The notes under the pieces: model-generated | The model's database searches: none | Told to the model about the DNA's origin: nothing | The model's input: the letters and a program-made list of their open reading frames with translations, nothing else | Position numbers and translations under genes: made by a program | Shown: positions 46,400 through 55,113 of the stretch, one piece after another | Position numbering within the stretch: position 1 is the first letter of the stretch | How the letters are laid out: every line of letters starts with the position of its first letter | Origin: Rubricella aquisinus | GTDB lineage: Bacteria; Pseudomonadota; Alphaproteobacteria; Rhodobacterales; Rhodobacteraceae | Direction: 5' to 3' | Assembly (NCBI RefSeq): GCF_014199445.1 | Contig: NZ_JACIJS010000004.1 | Location: forward strand, 276,196 to 340,195 | DNA: 64,000 nucleotides

Positions 46400-46657
46400 A
46401 TGCGCGTGGCAGAGCAGATAGAGTTGAAGTTGAAGGACGCGTTTGCACCCACGGCCCTTGAGGTGGTGGATGAAAGCCATCTGCATGCGGGCCATGCTGG
46501 TGCGCCTGAAGGGGGGCAATCCCATTTCCGGGTGACGATTCGCGCAGCAGAGTTCGCCGGGAAATCCCGCGTGGCCCAGCAGCGCGCGATCTATGCCGCG
46601 CTCAAGGAGGAAATGGCCGGTCCGATCCATGCGCTGGCGCTGGATGTCGGGGCCTAA
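46400..46657 (+). CDS. BolA family protein
   Basis: 85 residues with a KH-like fold: IELKLKDAFAPTALEVVDESHLHAGHAG, then SHFRVTIRAAEF and LAQQRAIY-type helix with ALKEEM. BolA proteins partner monothiol glutaredoxins in iron-sulfur/redox sensing. The ATG at 46400 is the natural start with AGGTGCG in front; the longer frame adds a basic tail unlike the family. A short repeat element follows the stop. Confidence 0.92.
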   Translation: MRVAEQIELKLKDAFAPTALEVVDESHLHAGHAGAPEGGQSHFRVTIRAAEFAGKSRVAQQRAIYAALKEEMAGPIHALALDVGA

Positions 46658-46666
46658 GAGATTTCT

Positions 46667-46697
46667 TGCCTCCGGCGGGGATATTTTGGGGAAAGTG
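46667..46697 (-). repeat. CCGCCGGAGGC tail motif, copy 3
   Basis: On the minus strand it reads CACTTTCCCCAAAATATCCCCGCCGGAGGCA, the same tail that ends both family 1 repeats (17511-17541 and 39386-39416) and, more loosely, 50816-50847. It lies between the convergent bolA and tusA genes, just past the tusA stop. Confidence 0.75.
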
Positions 46698-46705
46698 AAA
46701 GCGGA

Positions 46706-46930
46706 TTAGCGCGCGCCCTTGCGGATGGTCCAGATATGGGTGCCTTCCGTCTCTTCCGTGGTGAGGAGCGCGTGGCCCTGATCCGCGACGGCATGGGGGA
46801 TGTCGATCACCGCGACGGGATCGGTCGTCGTGATCCGCAACACCTCCCCCGGTGCCATGCGGCGCAAGGCCTTTTCCAGTTTCAGGACCGGAAGAGGGCA
46901 GATCAGGCCTATCGCATCAATCTCGATCAT
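46706..46930 (-). CDS. TusA family sulfurtransferase
   Basis: 74 residues, complete. The active cysteine is in GLICPLPVLKLEKAL (CPxP), with DPVAVIDIPHAVADQGH after it. TusA-like proteins relay persulfide sulfur for tRNA thiolation or cofactor synthesis. The ATG at 46930 is chosen because the longer frame runs into the divergent ccdA leader. The role of this paralogue is not specific from the sequence. Confidence 0.9.
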   Translation of the reverse strand: MIEIDAIGLICPLPVLKLEKALRRMAPGEVLRITTTDPVAVIDIPHAVADQGHALLTTEETEGTHIWTIRKGAR

Positions 46931-47034
46931 CCGAAATCGGTAGCCCCGTTGCGCCGATATGTCCACGCGGATGTGATCGGGCGGGAGGTGACGCCGCGCG
47001 CGGGAGGCATTAGGACAGGGGGAGGAGGAGTGTG

Positions 47035-47793
47035 ATGTTTGGTGCAGAGGCATTTCTGGATGCGTCCCTAGGGCTCGCGATGTTGATCGCGCTGGCCGCA
47101 GGCATCATGTCCTTTCTCAGCCCTTGCGTGTTGCCCATCGTGCCACCCTATCTTGCGTATATGGCCGGGGCATCCATGGATGAGATGACCGCCCGCAATG
47201 ATGCCGCGATGCGGCGGAAGGCGACTCTGTCGGCTCTGTTTTTCGTGATGGGTCTATCGACCGTGTTCCTGCTGATGGGCACGGCGGCGAGCGCCTTTGG
47301 CCGCTCTATCCTGCAATATCAGGACATTTTTGCGAAAGTGGCCGGTGTCGTCGTGATGGTGTTTGGCCTGCATTTTCTGGGCATCCTGCGCATTGGCCTC
47401 TTGTACCGCGAAGCACGGTTTGAGGCGAAAAGCGGCGGCAGCGCGGTGGGGGCTTATGTGCTGGGTCTTGCCTTTGCCTTTGGCTGGACGCCCTGCATCG
47501 GGCCGATCCTTGGCATGATCCTGTCGCTGGCCGCACAGGGCGATTCGGTGGGGCAGGGGACAGCGCTGCTCGCCGTTTATGCCGCTGGGCTTGGTATTCC
47601 GTTCATATTGGCTGCGTTCTTCATCGGGCCGTTTTCGCGAATGATGAACCGGTTCAAGCAGCATATGGGTATGGTGGAAAAGCTGATGGGGCTGATGCTC
47701 TACACCATTGGTCTGATGATGCTGACGGGCGCGTTTTCGGACTTTTCGTTCTGGCTGCTTGAGGCCTTTCCGGCGCTGGCTGTGATCGGCTGA
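47035..47793 (+). CDS. ccdA: Cytochrome c biogenesis protein CcdA
   Basis: 252 residues with six transmembrane helices. The two conserved cysteines are in LSPCVLPIVPPYLAYMAG and GWTPCIGPILGM. CcdA moves reducing equivalents from cytoplasmic thioredoxin to the periplasm for cytochrome c haem attachment. GGAGGAGTGTG lies before the ATG at 47035. It is divergent from tusA. Confidence 0.94.
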   Translation: MFGAEAFLDASLGLAMLIALAAGIMSFLSPCVLPIVPPYLAYMAGASMDEMTARNDAAMRRKATLSALFFVMGLSTVFLLMGTAASAFGRSILQYQDIFAKVAGVVVMVFGLHFLGILRIGLLYREARFEAKSGGSAVGAYVLGLAFAFGWTPCIGPILGMILSLAAQGDSVGQGTALLAVYAAGLGIPFILAAFFIGPFSRMMNRFKQHMGMVEKLMGLMLYTIGLMMLTGAFSDFSFWLLEAFPALAVIG

Positions 47794-47838
47794 CACCTTC
47801 GCCATTTCTTTACCAAATTCACCCGATTAAAGAGGCGT

Positions 47839-49059
47839 ATGGACGATGATACGCCCCTATCCTCTGCCCCGGTGGTGCGCCGCCGGAAGGTGTTTTTCGT
47901 GCCCGGCTTTGATCCGCTGGGCGCGCGGCGCTATCGTGAACTCTACCGCAAGCAGGGCCGCCAGCAGGCCGAATGGGCAGGCTATGCGCTGACCGTGGAG
48001 GGGCGTCCCGGTAAAGGGCCATATGGCTGGACGGCACGGGCCAGTATGGATGGGGTCGAGACGGAGGCCGATATCGCCTTTCTGGAATGGGCCGATATCG
48101 TGAAAGGGGCGATGAATGTCTCCATCCCCCGCTCCTATGCGCAATTGGCGCGGACCCTGTGGCTTTATCTCTCGTCCGGGGCGCTGATCGCGCTGATCCG
48201 GCTGCGCTATATCCCGATGCTGATCGCGCTTTATCCCGCTGTGATCCTGACGCTGTACCTTGTCGTCTGTGGCATGATCGGCTGGGGTCTGGCGGAGGGA
48301 CTGGTGCTGTTCGGGTTGTCATGGCTGCTGGCCGGACCGTTCGGGATCGCGGTGTTTTGCGCGCTGATGCTGTTTTTGCGGCGCAAGGATGGCAAGCTCT
48401 ATGTTTATTACCTGATGAGTGACTATGCCTATGCCGCCTCCGAAGGGGGGCGGATGCCGCGGGACGTGGCTGAACGGGTCGCGTCATTCCAAACTCGGAT
48501 CGAGGCGGCGCTGGCCAGTGATGTCGATGAGGTGCTGATCGTTGGTCATTCAAGCGGGGCGCAGATCGCGGTGCATCTGGCCGCGCGGGTGACGCGACCG
48601 CAGAATGGCCCGGAGCTTGCGCTGCTCACGCTGGGGCAGGTGATCCCGATGGTCAGTTTCCTGCCCACGGCGCGGGATTTGCGCGGTGATTTGCAGCGTG
48701 CGAGCCTACGGCCTGATCTGTGTTGGATCGACATCAGCGCGCCGTCCGATGGCGCCTGTTTCGCGCTTGCCGATCCGGTGGATGTGAGCGGTGCCAGCCC
48801 TGGTAAGGATGTCAAACGCTGGCCGATTGTCGTGTCAGCGAAATTTTCGCGTGCGCTGTCGGAGCGGCAGCATCAGGAGCTGAAAGGCCGGTTTTTCACC
48901 AAGCATGTGCAATATCTGCGTGCCTTTGAGCGGGTGCAGGATTACGATTATTTTGCCATTACCGCCGGGCCGATGACCCTGCGAGAACGTTTCGGCTGGC
49001 GGGGGTCAAGTGCGGGGGCGGTGTGGGACGTGATGTCCCCGCACCGGGATATGGAGTGA
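47839..49059 (+). CDS. Membrane-anchored alpha/beta-hydrolase-like protein
   Basis: 406 residues, an unusual layout. The N-terminal VFFVPGFDPLGARRYRELYRK is an oxyanion-hole-like start, then two or three transmembrane helices lie in the middle (about 105-185), and the nucleophile elbow VGHSSGAQIAVH is near residue 236. The remainder has no recognised domain. It is present widely in alphaproteobacteria as a hypothetical protein as far as I know. Its stop overlaps the GTG of the P450 gene, so the two are translationally coupled and may act on the same lipid-like compound. The reaction is unknown. Confidence 0.75.
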   Translation: MDDDTPLSSAPVVRRRKVFFVPGFDPLGARRYRELYRKQGRQQAEWAGYALTVEGRPGKGPYGWTARASMDGVETEADIAFLEWADIVKGAMNVSIPRSYAQLARTLWLYLSSGALIALIRLRYIPMLIALYPAVILTLYLVVCGMIGWGLAEGLVLFGLSWLLAGPFGIAVFCALMLFLRRKDGKLYVYYLMSDYAYAASEGGRMPRDVAERVASFQTRIEAALASDVDEVLIVGHSSGAQIAVHLAARVTRPQNGPELALLTLGQVIPMVSFLPTARDLRGDLQRASLRPDLCWIDISAPSDGACFALADPVDVSGASPGKDVKRWPIVVSAKFSRALSERQHQELKGRFFTKHVQYLRAFERVQDYDYFAITAGPMTLRERFGWRGSSAGAVWDVMSPHRDME

Positions 49060-50393
49060 TCCCGCCAAAGCCCGAGAGCCGCCCTAAATCGGCAGGCGTG
49101 TTGGAGCGTCTGCGGCGGTTTCGCGGGGATGTGTTCGCCTCTCAACCTGACAGCCTTTACGACGCGTGGATGGCAGAGCAGCGGACGCCGTTCTTCCGCT
49201 CTTTCCTCGTCAATGAGCCGGGTCTGTTGCGCGATGTGCTGAACGCGCCCGCAGATGAGATGCCCAAGCATGATTTGCTGCGCTCCGCCCTTGGGCCGCT
49301 TTTGGGTAATTCGGTTTTTGTGTCGAACGGGCCGGATTGGGCGCGGGCGCGGCGGATCATCGATCCGGCTTTTCAGGGGGCAGGGCTTGCCGCGCTGTTT
49401 GAGCCGATGCGCGGCGCGGCGGAGGCGACGGTGGCGCGGCTCGACAGCGGGGAGATGGAGCGCCCGATGTCGCATCTGACGGCGGATGCAATGTTTCGTA
49501 CGCTGTTCTCCCGCCCGATTGAGGACGCGCAGGCGCAGGCCGTCTTCGAGGCGTTTCGCGCCTATCAGCGCGCGCAGCCGCTGTTGTCTCCGCTGGATCT
49601 GGTGCGCGCACCGCGCTGGATGCCCCGACCGCGCCCAAGGGGGGCCGCGGAGGCCGCAAAAATCCGCGCCCTGATCCATGAGATGGTCACCACCCGCGCA
49701 GCGGAGATTGCGGAGGGTCGCGCACCCGACGATCTGGCGACACGTTTGATGAGCACGCCCGACCCGGTAGAGGGGCGCTGTTTCACCCCGGCGGAGATGG
49801 TCGATCAGATCGCCATTTTCTTCCTCGCAGGCCATGAAACGAGCGCCTCGGCGCTGGCATGGGCCATCTGGCTTCTGGCGGCCCACCCGGAGGTGCAGGC
49901 GCGCGCGGCGGCGGAAGCCTTGGCCCTGCCCCCGCGGATAGAGATGCGTGATTTGCGGGCCGCGCCGTTTTTGCGGGATGTGTTTCGCGAGGTGTTGCGC
50001 CTCTACCCTCCCGTGCCGATGATGCTGCGCCAAACAGCGCGGGCGACGCGGTGGCGCGGGCGGGCTGTGCCGCGTGGTGCCATGGTGATCCTGTCGCCAT
50101 GGCATGCGCACCGGCATCGGCGCATCTGGCAGCATCCCGACCGGTTTGATCCGGATCGCTGGCAGGATGACGCACAGGACAGCGCGCGGCGCGGGGCCTA
50201 TTATCCGTTCAGCGCGGGGCCACGCGCCTGCCCGGGGGCGGGTTTTGCGATGATGGAGGGAGTGCTGACGCTCGTGCTGATCCTGCGGCGGTTCCGGCTT
50301 GATACCCTCGACGAACAGCCGCCGGAGCCGGTGGCGCATCTGACCCTGCGCGCGAGAGACGGGATTTACGTCGCGCTAGCGCCGCGCGCCTGA
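49056..50393 (+). CDS. Cytochrome P450
   Basis: 445 residues with all class-defining elements: I helix AGHETSASALAW, K helix REVLRLYPP (ExxR), and the haem loop FSAGPRACPGAG with Cys392 as haem ligand. It resembles the fatty-acid/CYP4-like soluble P450 group. A GTG start at 49056 gives the normal N terminus VIPPKPESRP and overlaps the hydrolase stop; an earlier GTG at 49023 adds 11 residues. Redox partners are not encoded nearby. Confidence 0.92.
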   Translation: MIPPKPESRPKSAGVLERLRRFRGDVFASQPDSLYDAWMAEQRTPFFRSFLVNEPGLLRDVLNAPADEMPKHDLLRSALGPLLGNSVFVSNGPDWARARRIIDPAFQGAGLAALFEPMRGAAEATVARLDSGEMERPMSHLTADAMFRTLFSRPIEDAQAQAVFEAFRAYQRAQPLLSPLDLVRAPRWMPRPRPRGAAEAAKIRALIHEMVTTRAAEIAEGRAPDDLATRLMSTPDPVEGRCFTPAEMVDQIAIFFLAGHETSASALAWAIWLLAAHPEVQARAAAEALALPPRIEMRDLRAAPFLRDVFREVLRLYPPVPMMLRQTARATRWRGRAVPRGAMVILSPWHAHRHRRIWQHPDRFDPDRWQDDAQDSARRGAYYPFSAGPRACPGAGFAMMEGVLTLVLILRRFRLDTLDEQPPEPVAHLTLRARDGIYVALAPRA

Positions 50394-50593
50394 AGCTCTT
50401 TCAACACGAACACACGAATGGCGGAGGCCAGCCCGGTGTCAGCATCCCGGGCAGTGTCGATCTGTGAGACAAGCGCATTGATCGGGATGTTTTGCGCCTT
50501 GGCGATCTGGCGAAAGGCCACCCAGAATTCCGGCTCAAGAGAGATTGACGTGCGGTGGCCATTGAGCGTGACCGAATGCTTTTCGGGTCGCAT
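50366..50593 (-). CDS. Ribbon-helix-helix domain protein (RHH_4 type)
   Basis: 75 residues. HSVTLNGHRTSISLEPEFW is the ribbon and first helix, followed by FRQIAKAQNIPINALVSQ, typical of the RHH_4 family. Its 3' end overlaps the P450 3' end by 28 bases on the opposite strand. It lies two bases... after the DUF4169 gene on the same strand, a pair common in Rhodobacteraceae. DNA-binding is inferred from fold; targets are unknown. Confidence 0.85.
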   Translation of the reverse strand: MRPEKHSVTLNGHRTSISLEPEFWVAFRQIAKAQNIPINALVSQIDTARDADTGLASAIRVFVLKELQARGASAT

Positions 50594-50594
50594 C

Positions 50595-50771
50595 CTAGCG
50601 CTCACGCTTGTGCTGGTCGTGGAGTTTGGCCACACGGGCGGCCTCATCGCGGCGCAGGGTTTTCGCGGACTTCGCCTCCCCGTGTTTTGCCGAGGACACA
50701 TCCGCCGCGTCGCGCGCCGCCGCGCGGGCGCGTTGTTTTCGGGCAGTGCGCAGATTGATGAGCTTGGCCAT
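50595..50771 (-). CDS. Small basic protein of the DUF4169 type
   Basis: 58 residues, starting MAKLINLRTARKQRARAAAR and ending KLHDQHKRER. It is very rich in Ala, Arg and Lys and should be one or two helices. I assign the DUF4169 family from the N-terminal LINLRTARKQ pattern and its place directly before the RHH gene. The stop lies one base from the RHH start, so the two are coupled. Function unknown. Confidence 0.78.
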   Translation of the reverse strand: MAKLINLRTARKQRARAAARDAADVSSAKHGEAKSAKTLRRDEAARVAKLHDQHKRER

Positions 50772-50815
50772 GCGCCGAGTGTAGATCGGGCCGCGCGCAT
50801 GGGGAAGCGGAAGGG

Positions 50816-50847
50816 TGCCTCCGGCGGGAGGTATTTAGAGAAAAAAG
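50816..50847 (-). repeat. CCGCCGGAGGC tail motif, copy 4
   Basis: On the minus strand it reads TTTTTTCTCTAAATACCTCCCGCCGGAGGCA, the downstream part of the tail seen at 17541, 39416 and 46667. It follows the fumC terminator on the same strand. Confidence 0.65.
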
Positions 50848-50851
50848 AAAA

Positions 50852-50877
50852 CGGGCGGGTGCGCATGGCCCCGCCCG
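50852..50877 (-). terminator. Rho-independent terminator of fumC
   Basis: On the minus strand CGGGCGGG (50877-50870) pairs with CCCGCCCG (50859-50852), followed by TTTTCTTTTTTC. It lies 20 bases past the fumC stop. Confidence 0.85.
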
Positions 50878-50896
50878 GTTCAGTAGATGGCCAGTG

Positions 50897-52288
50897 TTAT
50901 TTCGGGCCAAGCATATCCTTGGGCTGGACGACACGGTCGAAGGTTTCGGCATCGACGAAACCAAGATTGATCGCCTCTTCCTTCAGGGTGGTTTTGTTTT
51001 TATGCGCGGTTTTCGCGACCTTTGTCGCGTTGTCATAGCCAATCTCGGGGGCGAGGGCTGTCACCAGCATCAGGCTTTCCCACATCAGTTTGCTGATCCG
51101 GTCCTCATCGGCCTGAATGCCAACGACGCAGTTTTGCGTAAAGCAAGTGGAGGCATCGCCCAGAAGCTGCATGGATTGCAGGAGGTTGTAGATCATCATC
51201 GGCTTCATGACATTCAGCTCAAAATGGCCCTGCGAGCCCGCAAAGCCGATGGCCGCGTCATTGCCCATGACATGCGCGCAGACCTGCGTGAGCGCCTCCA
51301 CCTGTGTCGGGTTCACCTTGCCCGGCATGATGGACGAGCCCGGCTCATTCTCCGGCAGGATCAATTCGCCAAGGCCGCAGCGCGGGCCGGAGCCGAGCAT
51401 CCGAATGTCGCAAGCGATCTTGTAGAGGGATGCGGCGACGGTTTTCAGCGCACCCGACATTTCCACGACCGCGTCATGGGCGGCGAGGGCTTCGAATTTG
51501 TTCGGGGCCGTGACGAAGGGCAGGCCGGTGATTTCTGCCATATGGGCGGCGACCTTTTCGGCAAAGCCCGGCTTGGTGTTCAGCCCGGTGCCGACGGCGG
51601 TGCCACCCTGTGCCAGCGCGTAGATGTTCGGCAGGGCGGCTTTGACGCGTTTGATGCCCTGCTCCACCTGATACGCATAGCCGCCAAATTCCTGACCAAG
51701 GGTCAGCGGTGTTGCGTCCTGCGTGTGGGTGCGGCCGATCTTGATGATGTCCTGGAACGCCTCCGCCTTCGCCGCGAGGGCAGCGTGCAGCGTCTCAAGA
51801 CCGGGGATCAACACGTCACGCGCGGTCATCGCGGCGGCGATGTGCATGGCCGTGGGGAAGGTGTCATTCGAGGATTGCGAGCGATTGACGTGGTCGTTCG
51901 GATGCACTGGTGTCTTGGAGCCGATCGTGCCGCCCAGCATTTCAATCGCGCGGTTCGCGATCACCTCATTGGCGTTCATATTCGACTGGGTGCCGGAGCC
52001 GGTTTGCCACACGACCAGGGGGAAGTTGTCATCAAGTTTGCCTTCGATCACTTCCGTCGCGGCAGCCGCGATGGCATCCGCAAGCTCCGGCTCCAGGTTG
52101 CCAAGATCCCGGTTGGTGAGGGCCGCGGCCTTTTTGATCACGCCAAGCCCACGGACCAGCGCCACGGGCTGCTTTTCCCAGCCGATGGGGAAGTTCATCA
52201 GGCTGCGCTGGGTTTGCGCGCCCCAATACTTGTCAGCGGGGACTTCGAGAGGGCCGAAGCTGTCGGTTTCGGTGCGGGTCTGGGCCAT
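50897..52288 (-). CDS. fumC: Class II fumarate hydratase
   Basis: 463 residues. The superfamily signature [13 protein letters not shown] and the upstream [14 protein letters not shown] and [14 protein letters not shown] segments are intact. It interconverts fumarate and malate in the TCA cycle, using no iron-sulfur cluster. The ATG at 52288 has GAGGAGCGACCC in front; a longer frame adds an unlikely N terminus. Confidence 0.96.
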   Translation of the reverse strand: MAQTRTETDSFGPLEVPADKYWGAQTQRSLMNFPIGWEKQPVALVRGLGVIKKAAALTNRDLGNLEPELADAIAAAATEVIEGKLDDNFPLVVWQTGSGTQSNMNANEVIANRAIEMLGGTIGSKTPVHPNDHVNRSQSSNDTFPTAMHIAAAMTARDVLIPGLETLHAALAAKAEAFQDIIKIGRTHTQDATPLTLGQEFGGYAYQVEQGIKRVKAALPNIYALAQGGTAVGTGLNTKPGFAEKVAAHMAEITGLPFVTAPNKFEALAAHDAVVEMSGALKTVAASLYKIACDIRMLGSGPRCGLGELILPENEPGSSIMPGKVNPTQVEALTQVCAHVMGNDAAIGFAGSQGHFELNVMKPMMIYNLLQSMQLLGDASTCFTQNCVVGIQADEDRISKLMWESLMLVTALAPEIGYDNATKVAKTAHKNKTTLKEEAINLGFVDAETFDRVVQPKDMLGPK

Positions 52289-52381
52289 GGGTCGCTCCTC
52301 ATGCGTTGAGTTGCGCAACCTATAGCGCCGATGCGACCGGTTTTCCAAGTGTATACCGATGTATGCGGCGCGATGCCCCGG

Positions 52382-52852
52382 CTAGGATTTGCGGAACGTG
52401 TCGAGGCTCACGACCTCGGCGCTGCCTTCAGGCTTGGCAGGTTTGGCGTCATCGTCCGGCAGGTCCAGTTCATCGTCGTAGAACTCCTCTTCCAGCTCGT
52501 CATCAGAGGGATCAAAGCGCAGGCCGAATTCCACCGACGGATCGACAAAGGTTTTGACCGCATCGAAGGGGATCACCAACGGTTCGGGATTATTGCCGAA
52601 ATTCAGGGTGATGGTGAAATGATCGGGTTTCACCGTGAGGTTATCAAACCAGTTTTGAATGACGATGGTCATTTCCTCGGGATAGCGTTCCATCAGCCAA
52701 TCGGCAATTTCGACATCCGGGTGTCCAGTGTCGAATGTGATGTAGAAATGGTGATCTCCCGGCAACCCGTCTGCCGCGACCCGTTCCAGCACCGACGCCA
52801 TCAATTGGCGCAGCGCGTCATGCATCAGGCGTCCATAGTCAATCTTGCTCAT
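52382..52852 (-). CDS. sspB: SspB-like ClpXP adaptor
   Basis: 156 residues. The conserved core DYGRLMHDALRQLM, FYITFDTGHPDVEIADWL and MTIVIQNWFDNLTVKPDHFTI is that of alphaproteobacterial SspB. The C terminus is acidic (about 118-135) and ends in a VVSLDTFRKS tail, which in SspB docks to ClpX. It tethers ssrA-tagged proteins to ClpXP. The ssrA gene lies about 100 bases upstream on the same strand, so tag and adaptor are neighbours. Confidence 0.92.
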   Translation of the reverse strand: MSKIDYGRLMHDALRQLMASVLERVAADGLPGDHHFYITFDTGHPDVEIADWLMERYPEEMTIVIQNWFDNLTVKPDHFTITLNFGNNPEPLVIPFDAVKTFVDPSVEFGLRFDPSDDELEEEFYDDELDLPDDDAKPAKPEGSAEVVSLDTFRKS

Positions 52853-52939
52853 GCGGTCGGGCCCTTTGGTCTGCCTGACCTGACCATAAACGATTCGAGC
52901 CGGGGGTGAACCCGATTCCCAAGATTTTGCGCGGAGGGT

Positions 52940-53265
52940 GTAAGTGCAGGCTTCTGTTGCCAGGTGCCTGCGAACCCCGCCTAAGGCTGCTAGGCCCTAG
53001 GACTTAAGTTTCGGTATTCGGCACTGCTTACGCAGCGACTGCAACCGGAGCACTGTTGTCATTTGCAACTGTACAATTCGAGCCGATAACGGTGGCATCC
53101 TGCCGAGCAAAAGCTAACACCTTTAGACGTCCGTCTATCCTGTTTCGGCCCCAAGCCCCTGCAAATGACAGGATGTGTTGGTGGAGCCGCCGGGTACCGC
53201 CCCCGGGTCCGATCCGCTTATTACGCGCGCGTTTATTGCCATAGTCCCCCCGAAAGAGAACAATC
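52940..53265 (-). ncRNA. ssrA: Two-piece circularly permuted tmRNA
   Basis: On the minus strand the acceptor RNA comes first and ends in GGCTCCA-CCA (CCA at 53181-53179), with T-arm CCGGG-ggcggta-CCCGG. After a 19-base spacer the coding RNA starts GGGGCTT (53159). GGGGCT pairs with GGCTCC with a G-U at position 3, the alanine identity pair. The tag frame at 53066-53028 reads ANDNSAPVAVAA-stop, like other alphaproteobacterial tags. Order acceptor-spacer-coding is the permuted form. Outer ends are approximate. Confidence 0.94.
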
Positions 53266-53417
53266 GAGATATAGGAGATCGCGCGAGCCACTTCAACACC
53301 ACGCTTCCACACGCCCAGATTGTAAAATGCAATCCGACGCCACGTTTTCGGTTGAAACGAATTTACATATTGCAATCGTTCTTTACCGTCTTTTCTAAAA
53401 TCAACGGGGAGACTCAC

Positions 53418-54437
53418 ATGAGAACGGTATTGGCATGGGCGATGGCAGCGATGCTGCTGGGCGCCGGGGCAACTGCGCAGACCGTGACGGTCTACACGGA
53501 CAGGACAGTGCGGGGACTGGTGCCGATCCTGCAAGCCTTCCAGCAGGAGACGGGCATCAATGTGCAATTGCGCACCTTCAAGGAGGACGTGCTCGACCGC
53601 CTGCTTGACGAAGATGACCAGTCGGAGGCCGATATCTACATCACTGCCTCGATCGGTAACCTCGATGAGGCCTATCGCGCCGGGCTGACCCAGCCCATCA
53701 CCAGCCCCGCGCTTGATGCGCGTGTGCCAGCGCGGTTTCGTCAGGAAGATAACCACTGGTATGGCGTGACGCTGCGCACGCGAAACCTCTATATCCGCAC
53801 GCAACGCTCGAATGATCGTTCGCGGATCACCTATGACGATCTCGCGACGCCGCGGTTTGCGGGCCAGATCTGCATCCGGTCGGGCAAACACGCCTACAAT
53901 ATCGACTTGATCGCGGCCTATATCGTGCATTACGGACGGGAGGCCGCGCGGGATTGGCTCATCGGGATGCGTGAAAACCTTGCCCGCGTCCCGCAGGGCA
54001 ATGACCGGGCACAGATGAAGGCCGTGGCGGATGGCATCTGCTCCATCGCGATTGGCAACTCCTATTATTACGGTCTGGCGCACAGCAATCTGCGCCAGCG
54101 CGAATGGGCGGAGCAGATACAGCTTGTGTTCCCATCCTTCCCCAACGATGGCACCCATGTGAACCTGTCAGGCATGGCGATGCTGACAACGGCGGATAAC
54201 GTAGATGCGGCGCGGCGGTTCATGGAATTTCAGGTCGGTGAAATCGCGCAGGGTATCTACAACCGGGAACTCCATGAATTTCCGATCAACAGCGATCTAG
54301 GCTCGGCGCAAATCTATGGAATGCCGGTCAATTTCGTGCCGGACAGCATCTCCATCCAGCAGATTTCCAATGCGCAGCGTGCCGCGCGGCAATTGGTGGA
54401 TGAAGTGCAGTTCAACGATGGTCCGCAGGGGAGCTGA
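53418..54437 (+). CDS. Fe(III) ABC transporter substrate-binding protein (FbpA/FutA-like)
   Basis: 339 residues with a signal peptide (MRTVLAWAMAAMLLGAGATA). The mature start VTVYTDRTVRGLVPILQAFQ and the iron-binding SYYYGLAHS tyrosines near residue 215 identify the family. It captures ferric iron in the periplasm. No permease or ATPase follows; the next genes are convergent DUF1194 genes, so its transporter partners are elsewhere. It ends 26 bases inside the DUF1194 gene. Confidence 0.9.
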   Translation: MRTVLAWAMAAMLLGAGATAQTVTVYTDRTVRGLVPILQAFQQETGINVQLRTFKEDVLDRLLDEDDQSEADIYITASIGNLDEAYRAGLTQPITSPALDARVPARFRQEDNHWYGVTLRTRNLYIRTQRSNDRSRITYDDLATPRFAGQICIRSGKHAYNIDLIAAYIVHYGREAARDWLIGMRENLARVPQGNDRAQMKAVADGICSIAIGNSYYYGLAHSNLRQREWAEQIQLVFPSFPNDGTHVNLSGMAMLTTADNVDAARRFMEFQVGEIAQGIYNRELHEFPINSDLGSAQIYGMPVNFVPDSISIQQISNAQRAARQLVDEVQFNDGPQGS

Positions 54438-55113
54438 GGATGATTTGCGGGGCAAGCTCGCGCAGCAGCTTGCCCCGGATCAGCGCCGGATAATCCTCAA
54501 ACCCGTTGCGCGCCTCTATCAGAAACGCGCCGGGTCCGGTGATGACATTCTCACGATAATGCGCCACCGGGTCAGGCTCGGCCCCCGCGATCACCAGCGC
54601 GTTCACGGTGATCCCGCGTGCGGCGAGTGCGGGCCACATGTCCCGCGCGGGCGGGCCATCATTGCCAACCCCGTCGCCTGAAATATCCACTACCGAATAG
54701 GCGCAAGACACCGGCAGCCGGTCAAATTCGTCAATCGCCTTTTCCAGCGCCTTGCCAATCGCTGTCGGAAAGTCGCTATAGATACGCCAATGCTGGCTGA
54801 GCCGGTCGGCGAAGGCGTCGATCTCCTCCACCGTTGAAAGGCGGGTCCAGCCCACGATCAGATCCTGCTGCACATAGCCGGACCATTCATAGACCATCGC
54901 CTGCACCTGCGTGCCGGGAATGGCGAGGATCATCTCCTGAATTTCAGGATCGCGCAGCGCCTCCACCAGTCCCAGAAGCTGGATGTCATATTCCCATTCA
55001 TTGACCGAGCTTGAGATATCAAGCGCCATCGCGAGCGCCAACCGGCAGGGCGGCTCCTGCGCCTGTGCGGTCAGGGGCAGGGCGGCAAGGCAAAGCGGGA
55101 TAAGCTGTTTCAT
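54412..55113 (-). CDS. DUF1194 (VWA-like) secreted protein, third of three paralogues
   Basis: 233 residues with a signal peptide (MKQLIPLCLAALPLTAQAQ). The LALAMALDISSSVNEWEY motif is the DxSxS MIDAS site of a von Willebrand A domain; VVDISGDGVGNDG and FPTAIGKAL follow. It is likely a periplasmic metal-dependent adhesion or chaperone-like protein; the family has no proven function. It is the last of three tandem paralogues and its start overlaps the previous stop by four bases. Confidence 0.88.
   Translation of the reverse strand: MKQLIPLCLAALPLTAQAQEPPCRLALAMALDISSSVNEWEYDIQLLGLVEALRDPEIQEMILAIPGTQVQAMVYEWSGYVQQDLIVGWTRLSTVEEIDAFADRLSQHWRIYSDFPTAIGKALEKAIDEFDRLPVSCAYSVVDISGDGVGNDGPPARDMWPALAARGITVNALVIAGAEPDPVAHYRENVITGPGAFLIEARNGFEDYPALIRGKLLRELAPQIILSSPADHR

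Noticed and set aside
53028..54158. Minus-strand open frame ending in the tmRNA tag
   Set aside because: It runs through the antisense of the Fe-binding protein into ssrA; only the last 13 codons, the tag, are meaningful.
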